Below are positions 8,470 through 16,622 of a DNA stretch of 64,000 nt, piece after piece. The notes under the pieces were generated by a model, which was not told the origin of the DNA, did not search any database, and was given only the letters and a program-made list of their open reading frames with translations. Origin of the DNA: Prevotella sp. (GTDB taxonomy: Bacteria; Bacteroidota; Bacteroidia; Bacteroidales; Bacteroidaceae); contig JAEEVW010000015.1 in the NCBI GenBank assembly GCA_016291085.1, forward strand, positions 1-64,000, written 5' to 3'. The position numbers and the translations under genes are program-made. Within the stretch, counting starts at the first letter, position 1. Each line of letters opens with the position of its first letter.

Positions 8470-9396
8470 TTATTTATAATGTGTAAGATGAAGACGCCAA
8501 ATAATGTAGTCATGAAACTGATGATAGATAGTCATCAAAGTCCGCTTTCGGCATAAAAAACGTAATCGGAGATTTATAAAACTCTTAGGATAGTCGATGA
8601 TAGTGTTGGGAGTTACGAGAAAATGATCATAATCAGTGACTTTGTCCTTCATGAATCCACGATGCTGGAAATGGGCATAGAGTGATTCTCTCTTTTCTAA
8701 TTTTCCATTGATGAATCGTAACATATATAACTTGTTGCCAATATGCTCAAAAATGACCTGTTTCCAACCTCGGTTAAGGCTGTTAAAGTGATAAGCCTCT
8801 TTGGGTCTTGAAACATTGTCAAATGGCCAGTCTAACCAACAATCATCAGGAAGGCAATCCCGCCATTTGTCTCCAAAACCTTTGTGGTAAAATTCGTCAA
8901 AGAATGTGGATTCGTGTTTAGTAAAAGCTTCTTTATAGTCTTGATAACCAGAGACTCTTTTCATGAAATAGGTATTTGTATCATTATCGTTATGATATAG
9001 AGAGAAGTGTCCCCATCCGGAAATCATTTTATACTGTGAGAGAATTTCATCTGTAATGAAATGGCGGATGTCGCCATAGACTACATCTAAGTCGCCCCAT
9101 CCCCAAAAGTCATATCCTTCAACAAATTGTGGTAAAGCGTATGCAAAAGCAGGACGATATTCACAAATCTTATAGGGACGATCAAGCACAATGTGAAAAT
9201 CAAAAGCATCTTGTATCATTTTCTTGAAGTCCTCAAATTGCATTTTGTGGACAATGATATTATGAGCACTTTCTACATCACAATCCGTAAAGAAAACAAA
9301 ATCAATGGTCGGATTTTTAAGTGCAGAAGCTCTCCATATACCATATTGTTGAGGTAATGTGCCAAAATAAGGAAAAAGGACAACGATTCGTTTCAT
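8470..9396 (-). CDS. DUF6625-like protein, putative glycosyltransferase
   Basis: A 308-residue soluble protein starting KRIVVLFPYFGTLPQQYGIW, with FFTDCDV near residue 36 and WGWGDLDVVYGDIRHF near residue 100. The two acidic DxD-like motifs and overall pattern resemble DUF6625 proteins of surface-polysaccharide loci. It is thought to be GT-A-like, with no activity I can name. It lies 5 bp after the acyltransferase stop and 6 bp from the next gene in the same operon. The family assignment is from memory of the pattern. Confidence 0.7.
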   Translation of the reverse strand: MKRIVVLFPYFGTLPQQYGIWRASALKNPTIDFVFFTDCDVESAHNIIVHKMQFEDFKKMIQDAFDFHIVLDRPYKICEYRPAFAYALPQFVEGYDFWGWGDLDVVYGDIRHFITDEILSQYKMISGWGHFSLYHNDNDTNTYFMKRVSGYQDYKEAFTKHESTFFDEFYHKGFGDKWRDCLPDDCWLDWPFDNVSRPKEAYHFNSLNRGWKQVIFEHIGNKLYMLRFINGKLEKRESLYAHFQHRGFMKDKVTDYDHFLVTPNTIIDYPKSFINLRLRFLCRKRTLMTIYHQFHDYIIWRLHLTHYK

Positions 9397-9402
9397 ATGC
9401 TT

Positions 9403-10203
9403 TTATTTTGTTAGGCGATTTAAAAATTTAATAAAATATGTGAGCCACTTTCTGCTTTTGCCATTTTCAATTAGATGCATGAGTTTATACATCGTTTCTT
9501 TGTCCAACATATATAATGTTTCATAGTCTTTAATAGCACCAGATGGTAATATTTCTTGTATCACTCTACTATGTTCCTGCATACGCTTATCATTATAAGT
9601 CCAACTAATTCCATCAGGTTCTCTTCTACAAACAATTATGTCTATAAGTTTCACACTGCATCCTTTCACACAAATTTGGTTAATATAGAATTTTAAGTCT
9701 GCAACAATTTGAAGTTTCTCGTCATACAAATTGTGATCAAACAATTCTCTTTTGAAGAAACTGCTTTGGTGGGGTAAGGTATGATGAATGAATGTAAGCA
9801 TAGATAAACGAGGGGGCAGGATAGTTGCAAATCCTTTTTTTGTTTCGGCATTGTAATGGTAGTCTCTACCTACAATCAAATCTTCAGATAAATGCTGCTC
9901 AGTAATATTTGCAAGGACATTTCTGTCATAAAAGCAATCCCCGGAATTCATGAAGTTAATATAATCACCATGAGCTTTTGCTATGCCTTTATTCATGGCA
10001 TTATAAACCCCATTGTCTGGTTCAGAAATCCAATAGGTTATTTTTTTATTATATTCTTTCAAGACATCAAGACTTCCATCTGTTGAACCGCCATCTATAA
10101 TAATAAACTCAAAGCCTTTGAAACTTTGCTCTATTACACTCTTGATAGTCTGTCTTAGCCCATCCTTGTTGTTATAATTGATAGTAATGATAGTATATTT
10201 CAT
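9403..10203 (-). CDS. Glycosyltransferase family 2, WcaA/WcaE type
   Basis: A 266-residue short GT2. It opens with YTIITINYNNKDGLRQTIKS and has IIIDGGSTDGS and SEPDNGVYNAMNKGI, typical of the colanic-acid-type subfamily, where the donor-site motif reads NSGD (here FMNSGDCFY) instead of DxD. That change is normal for this subfamily. It overlaps the flippase gene by 4 bp, so the two are translationally coupled. Confidence 0.9.
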   Translation of the reverse strand: MKYTIITINYNNKDGLRQTIKSVIEQSFKGFEFIIIDGGSTDGSLDVLKEYNKKITYWISEPDNGVYNAMNKGIAKAHGDYINFMNSGDCFYDRNVLANITEQHLSEDLIVGRDYHYNAETKKGFATILPPRLSMLTFIHHTLPHQSSFFKRELFDHNLYDEKLQIVADLKFYINQICVKGCSVKLIDIIVCRREPDGISWTYNDKRMQEHSRVIQEILPSGAIKDYETLYMLDKETMYKLMHLIENGKSRKWLTYFIKFLNRLTK

Positions 10204-11732
10204 TTCTTATAGATGTTAATTATTCTTCGGAGACTATCTTTAGCCCCATTTGCAAACAAAATGGTTGTAGATAGATCATATGTTAAGAAAAATGCCATTC
10301 CGATTGAGGCATATTTTATTAATTCAAAGAAACTGTCATATGGATTTATATTGATGATTTGGAGTGTATAATAGGCTGCAGTAAATGAGAATAATGAAAT
10401 AAGGTAATTCTTAAAAACTCCTTTCCAATACAACATAATGGAAATCTTAAAACCTGAATGAAATAAGAAACAAGGTTTCCAAATGACGATGATAGGAATA
10501 AGGCTAAATAATTTACCTAAAAGGATGCCAATTATTCCCCATTTCATACCACAGACAATAGTTACGCTTACATTAATAATTAATTCAGCCCATGCAGACC
10601 ATACATCAGAATATAGACCATATGCATAATTGAAACTATCAATTGAATTTCGAGAATTTGATATATATACAAATATGATTAATAAAATGAGTATTCGATT
10701 ATCAAGAATATAATCGGCACCTAACCAATGAGCAATGAATGGTTCAAGAAAACAGTACAATGAAAAGCAAATGGTTGTTGCAATAGTATGTTGAATGGTT
10801 GTATATTCCCAAAATACTTTTATCATTTTAGTCTTGTCACCTTCTGCCACAAGATTTCCTACGCTAGCTCCAACACTTCCTGTTAGTGCAGAAAAAAGAG
10901 AAATAATTTTAAAGATAATCATCATATAATTGCCGTAGTAAGCAACCATCTTGAGGGATACAAACATAAAAATGAACAATTCATCGCTATTAACTAAAAC
11001 GAAATCCTTTATCTTATGGATAAAGACTTGTTTGGTTTTAGAAATAACTTCTGGATATTGTTTGAGGAGATGTCTACCTTGTTTTTTGTTTACCCTCAGC
11101 CATGGATATTCCTTATTGATTTTCCTATTAAGAATGATACATCCTATGATGCTAAATATAAATTCTATAGCAACCCAGATATACAAGTTCTTATATTGAT
11201 AGGCCAAGAATATTTGGAGGCTTAACTTAATCAAATTGGCAGATTGGTAAATTAAAGTGACCAAATAGTTCTTTTGGTCAGCGCTAAGTAAAATTTGTCT
11301 GTAGTTAATAAAGTAGCCAATTAGAGAGGAGCCTAAAAAAGCGTAAAATGCAAAATAAATAATACCATAATTGAGGGAGTCTTCTGAGAAAATAAGTGGA
11401 AAGAAGAGACTTATAACAAAAGCACTACCAAGAATAATACCTCCAATCCAATTATATAAATAACCTAGCAGTGAAAGAATTTTATTTATTTCTTCATGAT
11501 TGTTTGTCTGAATAGGCTTAAATAGAAAGTAAGAAATACAGGCAGAAATACCTAATTCCGATAAGTTTAAATAGCCTAGAATATTGCCTAGTGTACCTGT
11601 GAGACCTATAAATTCAGCACCGAGGCAGTCTAAAAAAATTTTACGTGAAAAAAAAGTAAAGAAGAGGGAAAGGAAGTAAAAGATAATATTTACTTCCGCA
11701 TTTAAAATGCTTTTATGTACTCTCTCTCCCAT
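10200..11732 (-). CDS. Wzx-type polysaccharide flippase
   Basis: A 510-residue protein with about 12-14 hydrophobic helices, extremely AT-rich codons and the GTLGNILGYLNLSELGI block near the N-terminus characteristic of PST/MATE-fold lipopolysaccharide exporters. It would move the undecaprenyl-linked repeat unit to the periplasm, where the polymerase and chain-length protein upstream in the same operon act. Low GC relative to the rest of the window fits the exchangeable core of a capsule locus. Confidence 0.88.
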   Translation of the reverse strand: MGERVHKSILNAEVNIIFYFLSLFFTFFSRKIFLDCLGAEFIGLTGTLGNILGYLNLSELGISACISYFLFKPIQTNNHEEINKILSLLGYLYNWIGGIILGSAFVISLFFPLIFSEDSLNYGIIYFAFYAFLGSSLIGYFINYRQILLSADQKNYLVTLIYQSANLIKLSLQIFLAYQYKNLYIWVAIEFIFSIIGCIILNRKINKEYPWLRVNKKQGRHLLKQYPEVISKTKQVFIHKIKDFVLVNSDELFIFMFVSLKMVAYYGNYMMIIFKIISLFSALTGSVGASVGNLVAEGDKTKMIKVFWEYTTIQHTIATTICFSLYCFLEPFIAHWLGADYILDNRILILLIIFVYISNSRNSIDSFNYAYGLYSDVWSAWAELIINVSVTIVCGMKWGIIGILLGKLFSLIPIIVIWKPCFLFHSGFKISIMLYWKGVFKNYLISLFSFTAAYYTLQIININPYDSFFELIKYASIGMAFFLTYDLSTTILFANGAKDSLRRIINIYKK

Positions 11733-11735
11733 GGG

Positions 11736-12944
11736 TTATTTGTCATGTGAAGTATGAATAAAATCTGTGTCCTTGCGATTAATCTTGGGAATATTTTGAA
11801 ACATTCTCCAAACGAGTGTGGGTACAGACAACATCTTTCCAAAGACAGTATGACTGCGGAGCTGCTTGGGTATTGCCAAATATAGGGAAGCACAGACGGC
11901 AAAGAACAAACACCACCATTTAATATACCAATTGAGTGAAAAAATGAGTGAAAAAAATGTTATGAAAATACATACAACGAAAGCGCCCACCACCAACATG
12001 GAGCGAGGTATCAGTGCTTGTTGTATGGTCTTGTTGATGTAATCGATATTTCCTGTCCTAATAGCATAGGGCAGATGGGGAAGTTGCATGAAAAGGCTTT
12101 GAATCTGAGCAGTCATCCAACGAAGGCGTTGTTTCTGAAAATTGTCTTTGTTGGATACTTTCTCATCAAAAACATGAATGTCAGGTTCATACTTAATAAA
12201 AACCTTCTGAAGCAAAAGATGTGCTTCCAATTCTTTGTCTTCTCCGACAGAAGATAATTTAAAAACATTTTCCTTGAATAATTCATAATCGAAACACATG
12301 CCAGAACCAATCAGAGCAGACGATAGCCCCAGGCGATTATGGGCTTTGCGGAAAATAGTGTTGTTAATTTCTTCGCTGATACCATCCAATACGGCTACAT
12401 CATTGTTACTGTTTTTTGCACAACGGTGGCATTGGATAGCCTTGTAGCCTTTGGCGCATTCAGTATTCAACTGCTCCAAGAAGTGAGGCTCTACCACGTT
12501 GTCGGCATCGAGAATGACAATGAAATCATAATCGTCTTTGATCTGATCCATGGCATACTGCATGGCTTTAGCCTTACTACTCTTTTCAAAGACGGGTTGG
12601 AGTAGGGTGATGGGGAGCTCACTCAGCTTATGGTTGGTCTCAGGTTGCATGTGGTCGGAGATGACTGCCACATGGAAACAACTATAAGGATAATATTGTT
12701 CTAGGAATTTCTGGACCGAATTGACAATCACCCGGTCTTCGTTATAGGCAGGGTAGAGAATTAGGTAGGAGAAAAAATCCTTCTTACGCATAGCCAAAAC
12801 CTGTCCTGTCAGATAACTGGTCAGTCTGGAAACTCGCTTTTTCCAAAGGATTGATACCAATGCAAAGAACAGAATATAGACTGTTGATGCAGCCATGAAC
12901 AACCAAAGCGCTATATCGATGATATGAATGATTTGCCAAATCAT
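11736..12944 (-). CDS. Membrane-anchored processive-type glycosyltransferase family 2
   Basis: A 402-residue GT2 with an N-terminal membrane helix (residues ~9-33), an intact catalytic core with D146-A-D148 in VILDADNVVEP and QRLRW at 272-276 (the QxxRW motif), and two C-terminal helices around 310-350. This architecture is shared with cellulose/hyaluronan-type synthases and several single-addition enzymes. It is paralogous to the next gene (12954-14120), which has lost both motifs. Donor unknown. Confidence 0.9.
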   Translation of the reverse strand: MIWQIIHIIDIALWLFMAASTVYILFFALVSILWKKRVSRLTSYLTGQVLAMRKKDFFSYLILYPAYNEDRVIVNSVQKFLEQYYPYSCFHVAVISDHMQPETNHKLSELPITLLQPVFEKSSKAKAMQYAMDQIKDDYDFIVILDADNVVEPHFLEQLNTECAKGYKAIQCHRCAKNSNNDVAVLDGISEEINNTIFRKAHNRLGLSSALIGSGMCFDYELFKENVFKLSSVGEDKELEAHLLLQKVFIKYEPDIHVFDEKVSNKDNFQKQRLRWMTAQIQSLFMQLPHLPYAIRTGNIDYINKTIQQALIPRSMLVVGAFVVCIFITFFSLIFSLNWYIKWWCLFFAVCASLYLAIPKQLRSHTVFGKMLSVPTLVWRMFQNIPKINRKDTDFIHTSHDK

Positions 12945-12953
12945 AGTGCAGAC

Positions 12954-14120
12954 TTATTTATGTAGGTTAATCTTACTAAGGAGTTTCCTTCCTAAGGAGA
13001 ATTTATTAAGTATAGGGCTTAATAGAACAACCGGAACCAAGAAGAAAGTGCGATCCCACTTTTCATCAACCAGATAATTGGGCGTGGCAATGGCAAAAAT
13101 CAGCACTACAATGGCGAACAAAGCCCACCACTTCAGGGCGGCAGACATATAAATGAAGGGTATGATGAGGCTCATAGCCATAATAAATAGCATCATAATC
13201 ATACGTGGAATCAGCATCCACTGTAAGAGTTTGTCTAATAGATAATAATGACGATTCATGATAGCGGCAGGGAGATAACGGGCATTGCGGAGAAATGTTT
13301 TAAATTGTGCCCAAATCCATCCACGATGCTGACGGTTGAAGTCGTCAGCCTCACGTGATTTCTCTCCATATACATAGATGTTATCAAAATAGTCTATATA
13401 AATATGCTGACGTGTTAATACTGCTTCCAGTTCCTTATCCGTCCAATAAGGCTTCGCATATTGTAAATAGTCTTTCAACCAGTTGAATTCGAAGGCATTA
13501 CCTGAGCTTTGCATGGAAGTCGGAAGCCCCACGCTGATATGACCGCGGCGGAAGATAGAATTGTTGATCTCTTCAAATACTGCACTGAGACGAGCGGTTA
13601 CCGTATCTCGATTGAGTGACAGTTTGTGTGTCTGAATGGCCTTGGTTCCAGCAGACTCATAAGCATCATTGATTTGGGTAAGGAATTCTGGTTCTACCAC
13701 ATCGCCTGCTTCTAAGATAACTGCTACATCATAAATTTTAAATTGAGGCAGATTGTTGATGGCTAATTGGAGAGATTTGATACGGGAACTCTTATCAAAG
13801 TTTGGCGTTAGCAGGGTAATAGGCTGCTGGGCGAGATGGAATAAAGTCATTTCTTCTTCATGGTCAGCAATGACAGTCACGTCAAATTGCCGCATGGGAT
13901 AGGACTGGCCCAATATGGAGTTGATGGTCATCATGACACTCTTCCCGTTATGATAAGTTGGAATCAATACAATGAATCGATTCATTGTTTTTGCTTTGGG
14001 TGTTTCACTATGTCTAGCAAAAAGTGATGTTATAGCGAATACACCTAAATATAATACTGTTAGAGTAACCCAGATAAATAGGATCCAGTCGATATATGTG
14101 AATATGTCCCAGAGAGTCAT
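12954..14120 (-). CDS. Membrane-anchored glycosyltransferase family 2 paralogue with degenerate active site
   Basis: A 388-residue protein with the same layout as the 11736-12944 product: N-terminal helix (~10-33), GT2 core and C-terminal helices (~300-345). Where the paralogue has VILDADNVVEP, this one has VILEAGDVVEP (E137, G139), and QRLRW is replaced by QHRGW at 264-268. The donor/metal motif and the QxxRW arginine are therefore lost. It may be inactive, act as a partner of the intact paralogue, or use other residues. Its start overlaps the preceding stop. The start codon directly follows a heptamer array inside the upstream gene. Confidence 0.85.
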   Translation of the reverse strand: MTLWDIFTYIDWILFIWVTLTVLYLGVFAITSLFARHSETPKAKTMNRFIVLIPTYHNGKSVMMTINSILGQSYPMRQFDVTVIADHEEEMTLFHLAQQPITLLTPNFDKSSRIKSLQLAINNLPQFKIYDVAVILEAGDVVEPEFLTQINDAYESAGTKAIQTHKLSLNRDTVTARLSAVFEEINNSIFRRGHISVGLPTSMQSSGNAFEFNWLKDYLQYAKPYWTDKELEAVLTRQHIYIDYFDNIYVYGEKSREADDFNRQHRGWIWAQFKTFLRNARYLPAAIMNRHYYLLDKLLQWMLIPRMIMMLFIMAMSLIIPFIYMSAALKWWALFAIVVLIFAIATPNYLVDEKWDRTFFLVPVVLLSPILNKFSLGRKLLSKINLHK

Positions 14121-15037
14121 AATATAGAGTGTTGAGTGTTGAGTGTTGAGTGTTGAGTGAATATGAAATCGCAGATGCCTTTGAGGGTGGCTTGGGCCAG
14201 GTCGGGGCGGCGCTGGAGAGTATATTTGATCATGTCACGAAGAGCAACGATGCCAGTCAAGTAAAGATAGGTTAAATACTGTTGGGGGCTGTTGATATTG
14301 CGTTTAGCAAATAAGAGCCGGTTACGGGTGATGTAGTAAGTCCGAAGCGGACTGCTTTGACCAGTAGTCTGGCTTTCCTTATGATAAATGGTGCAAGTGG
14401 GTTCGTACCAGATGACATAGCCAGCACGGCGAATTATCATGGACCAGTCTAATTCCTCATAATAGAGGAAATAGCATTCGGGCATCAGACCAGCTTTGTC
14501 AATCATCTCCCGTTTTATCATCATGGCTGCGCCGTGGGCATAGGGAGTGGGGTGCGCTGTATCGTATTGGCCACTATCGGCCTCTCCAAATCCAATGGAA
14601 TGATTGCGAAGGGTAATCTTCGACAAAGGAGTGTAGCCAGCATATTGAATAGGATTATCACCCCAGGAGAATTTAATTTTGGGGCTTACCATGCCTATTT
14701 TTGGAGAACTTTCCAGTCGATTGATAAGATGGCTGATGGCTGATGGCTGATGGCTGAGGAGAGTGTCATTATTCAGAAAGAAGAGATATTTGCCGTGGGC
14801 GGCTTGGATGCCGAGGTTGTTGCCGCCAGCAAAACCGAGGTTTTCTTTGGAGCGGATAACCTTGACTTGGGGGTAGCGTAGCTCTATCTGGGTGGCTTCG
14901 TCTTCTTTTGAGGCATTATCTACCACAATTACCTCTATGGTTTCATCCTCTAAAGGTAATGTGTCTATCAATTCACAGGTGTCTTTCAATCCATTGTAAT
15001 TGATTGTTATTATCGATAATATCTTCCCAATGTTCAT
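14117..15037 (-). CDS. Glycosyltransferase family 2, rhamnosyltransferase-like, with two heptamer arrays
   Basis: A 306-residue GT2 with ILSIITINYNGLKDTCEL, VVDNASKEDEA, NLGFAGGNNLGIQAA and the donor motif FFLNNDTLL, the pattern of WbbL/RfbN-like enzymes. Right after the donor motif the reading frame runs through four perfect copies of a 7-bp unit (14728-14757). The last ~12 codons (FTQHSTLNTQHSIL) are made by a second heptamer array (14127-14159). Gain or loss of one unit in the first array would cut the protein after about 100 residues, so this gene is a candidate for phase variation. In this copy both arrays are in frame. Confidence 0.9.
   Translation of the reverse strand: MNIGKILSIITINYNGLKDTCELIDTLPLEDETIEVIVVDNASKEDEATQIELRYPQVKVIRSKENLGFAGGNNLGIQAAHGKYLFFLNNDTLLSHQPSAISHLINRLESSPKIGMVSPKIKFSWGDNPIQYAGYTPLSKITLRNHSIGFGEADSGQYDTAHPTPYAHGAAMMIKREMIDKAGLMPECYFLYYEELDWSMIIRRAGYVIWYEPTCTIYHKESQTTGQSSPLRTYYITRNRLLFAKRNINSPQQYLTYLYLTGIVALRDMIKYTLQRRPDLAQATLKGICDFIFTQHSTLNTQHSIL
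14127..14159. repeat. Tandem heptamer GAGTGTT x4 plus partial, at the 3' end of a glycosyltransferase gene
   Basis: Four identical 7-bp units occupy 14127-14154, followed by GAGTG. They encode the last codons of the minus-strand glycosyltransferase and end 7 bp before the next gene's start codon. One unit more or fewer changes the C-terminus and the stop/start overlap. Confidence 0.9.
14728..14757. repeat. Tandem heptamer GATGGCT x4 inside a glycosyltransferase gene
   Basis: Four perfect units fill 14728-14755, plus GA. The array is coding (minus strand) and yields the segment SHQPSAISHLI, just after the donor-binding motif where relatives have a shorter linker. Perfect identity of the copies makes slippage likely. 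Confidence 0.9.
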
Positions 15038-15070
15038 TGCAAGGCCACACTTTATAACTTTAGGTTAAAG

Positions 15071-15098
15071 AATTTTCAATTTTCAACTTTCAATTTTC
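15071..15098. repeat. Heptamer array AATTTTC / AACTTTC x4 between two genes
   Basis: Four 7-bp units, one with a single change, fill the gap between the polymerase stop and the next glycosyltransferase start (both minus). Confidence 0.8.
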
Positions 15099-15104
15099 AA
15101 TTCG

Positions 15105-16622
15105 TTAAACTCTTGATTGACGCTTTTTCTCTAACTTCAGTCGTTTCTTTTCTTCTTGTATAGTGAGTTCCTTAGATTCCCATTCAATCCATTCTTTTTC
15201 CATAAAAGGTAAAATATAAACGATGCTTAGCCCTCCGTAATATAGAAAACAATTAGGGAATTGCATTAGAATTTGATTACCATATCCTCCTAATTGGATT
15301 GAAACAAATGCACAGCAGAAGCCAGCTCCGATTCCTTGTAGAGAAGGGCTCTTAATTCGAAACATTACAATCCAACATGCTCCAACAAACATTAAAAAAG
15401 TTGTGATAAGAAAGATCGTGATTCCAATAATTCCTGTATGAACCCATATCCATACATATTCGGAATCTGGCGGGATGGTTGATAGTTTACGAAATTTATT
15501 ATTAGCTGGTACATTCTCAAATGTGTTGCCAATGCCCATCCCCCAAGGAGCATCTTGCAAATATTTTCTCATTGCTTCTTGGTTAATGGTACGAACGTTG
15601 GCAGACGCATCGCTTCTGTCAAAAGTCGTTCTCATTCTTCGTATTTGTCCATTTTCATTGCCAATGGTAGTAAAGGCAAGAAAAATATAGGCAAAAATGG
15701 AAAAAAGTATTACTGGTACAGCTAATTTTACGGATTTAGATAGAAAGACATATACAAAAATGCCGGCAAACAAACAGGCCATTGCCGTTCGCGTTCCAGA
15801 AGGGAACATAGCCCAAACACTTAACAAGCCAACTACTCCAAAGAAAAGTTTATACTTCCATATTTTAGATGTCAAAGCAAAAATTAAAAAAGCAACAGCC
15901 GTAGATGCCATTCCAATACCAAAAGCTGCTGCATCACTGTAAATGGAAAAGTATCTGATGAGTGTTCCTCCTTGGAGAATATGTGTGCTTCTATGTCGTT
16001 CAAGAAAAATATTTTCTTCAATGGTAAAACCAAATGTTTTTTGTTTCCAAAGCCATGCTACGGCAAATAAAGTTAATCCTCCCCATAGAATTATGTATTT
16101 CGAAAGGATTTTTGGTGTTGTTATGTATAAGGAGAATACCAAAAAAGCATACATGACTTGGAATCCTATTTTTCGTGCTCCAGCATACCATGATGCCCAT
16201 TGTATCCCCATGCCACTAGTATCATTAAGAATTTCTAATGTACAAAAGCCACACCATATAATAAGGGTGAAAAACATAAAATTACCGATTCTTTCGAATT
16301 GAGTGTCTTTCACATCAATAATGGCAATTGCTAACAAGATAATTTCAAGTAGTTCATTATAGATAGACTGAGGAAGTGGTGGTAAAGGAAGTTCTCTGAA
16401 GAAAATAAAATAGTTGGTGATACAAAGTATCCAAAATACAAACATTCGATACTTGAATGCTACGTATACAAATATAATAAGTGCGGGTATTAAACAGACA
16501 AGCGCCAAACCAGAAATTCCAGCTGTAATTAGTTGGTAAAGAGCTACCGAAAACAAGAGAAAGAGTAGCAATACTCTTCCTCCGTTTTCTTGCGCAAAAG
16601 TCTTAAACGCTGTACTTGCCAT
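15105..16622 (-). CDS. Wzy-like O-antigen/exopolysaccharide polymerase
   Basis: A 505-residue membrane protein with about 11-12 hydrophobic segments and a periplasmic loop ending AMRKYLQDAPWGMGIGNTFENV, the pattern of the O-antigen ligase/polymerase (Wzy_C) family. It would join flipped repeat units in the periplasm. The C-terminus is a charged cytoplasmic tail (KELTIQEEKKRLKLEKKRQ). It is coupled to the chain-length gene by a 1-bp stop/start overlap, so polymerisation and length control are co-expressed. A ligase role cannot be excluded. Confidence 0.85.
   Translation of the reverse strand: MASTAFKTFAQENGGRVLLLFLLFSVALYQLITAGISGLALVCLIPALIIFVYVAFKYRMFVFWILCITNYFIFFRELPLPPLPQSIYNELLEIILLAIAIIDVKDTQFERIGNFMFFTLIIWCGFCTLEILNDTSGMGIQWASWYAGARKIGFQVMYAFLVFSLYITTPKILSKYIILWGGLTLFAVAWLWKQKTFGFTIEENIFLERHRSTHILQGGTLIRYFSIYSDAAAFGIGMASTAVAFLIFALTSKIWKYKLFFGVVGLLSVWAMFPSGTRTAMACLFAGIFVYVFLSKSVKLAVPVILFSIFAYIFLAFTTIGNENGQIRRMRTTFDRSDASANVRTINQEAMRKYLQDAPWGMGIGNTFENVPANNKFRKLSTIPPDSEYVWIWVHTGIIGITIFLITTFLMFVGACWIVMFRIKSPSLQGIGAGFCCAFVSIQLGGYGNQILMQFPNCFLYYGGLSIVYILPFMEKEWIEWESKELTIQEEKKRLKLEKKRQSRV

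Noticed and set aside
9403..10203. Glycosyltransferase with NSGD instead of DxD as an inactive enzyme
   Set aside because: NSGD at this position is normal for the WcaA/WcaE-like subfamily.
14728..14757. Heptamer arrays as a CRISPR array or att sites
   Set aside because: Units are directly adjacent without spacers, too short, and there are no cas, integrase or tRNA genes.
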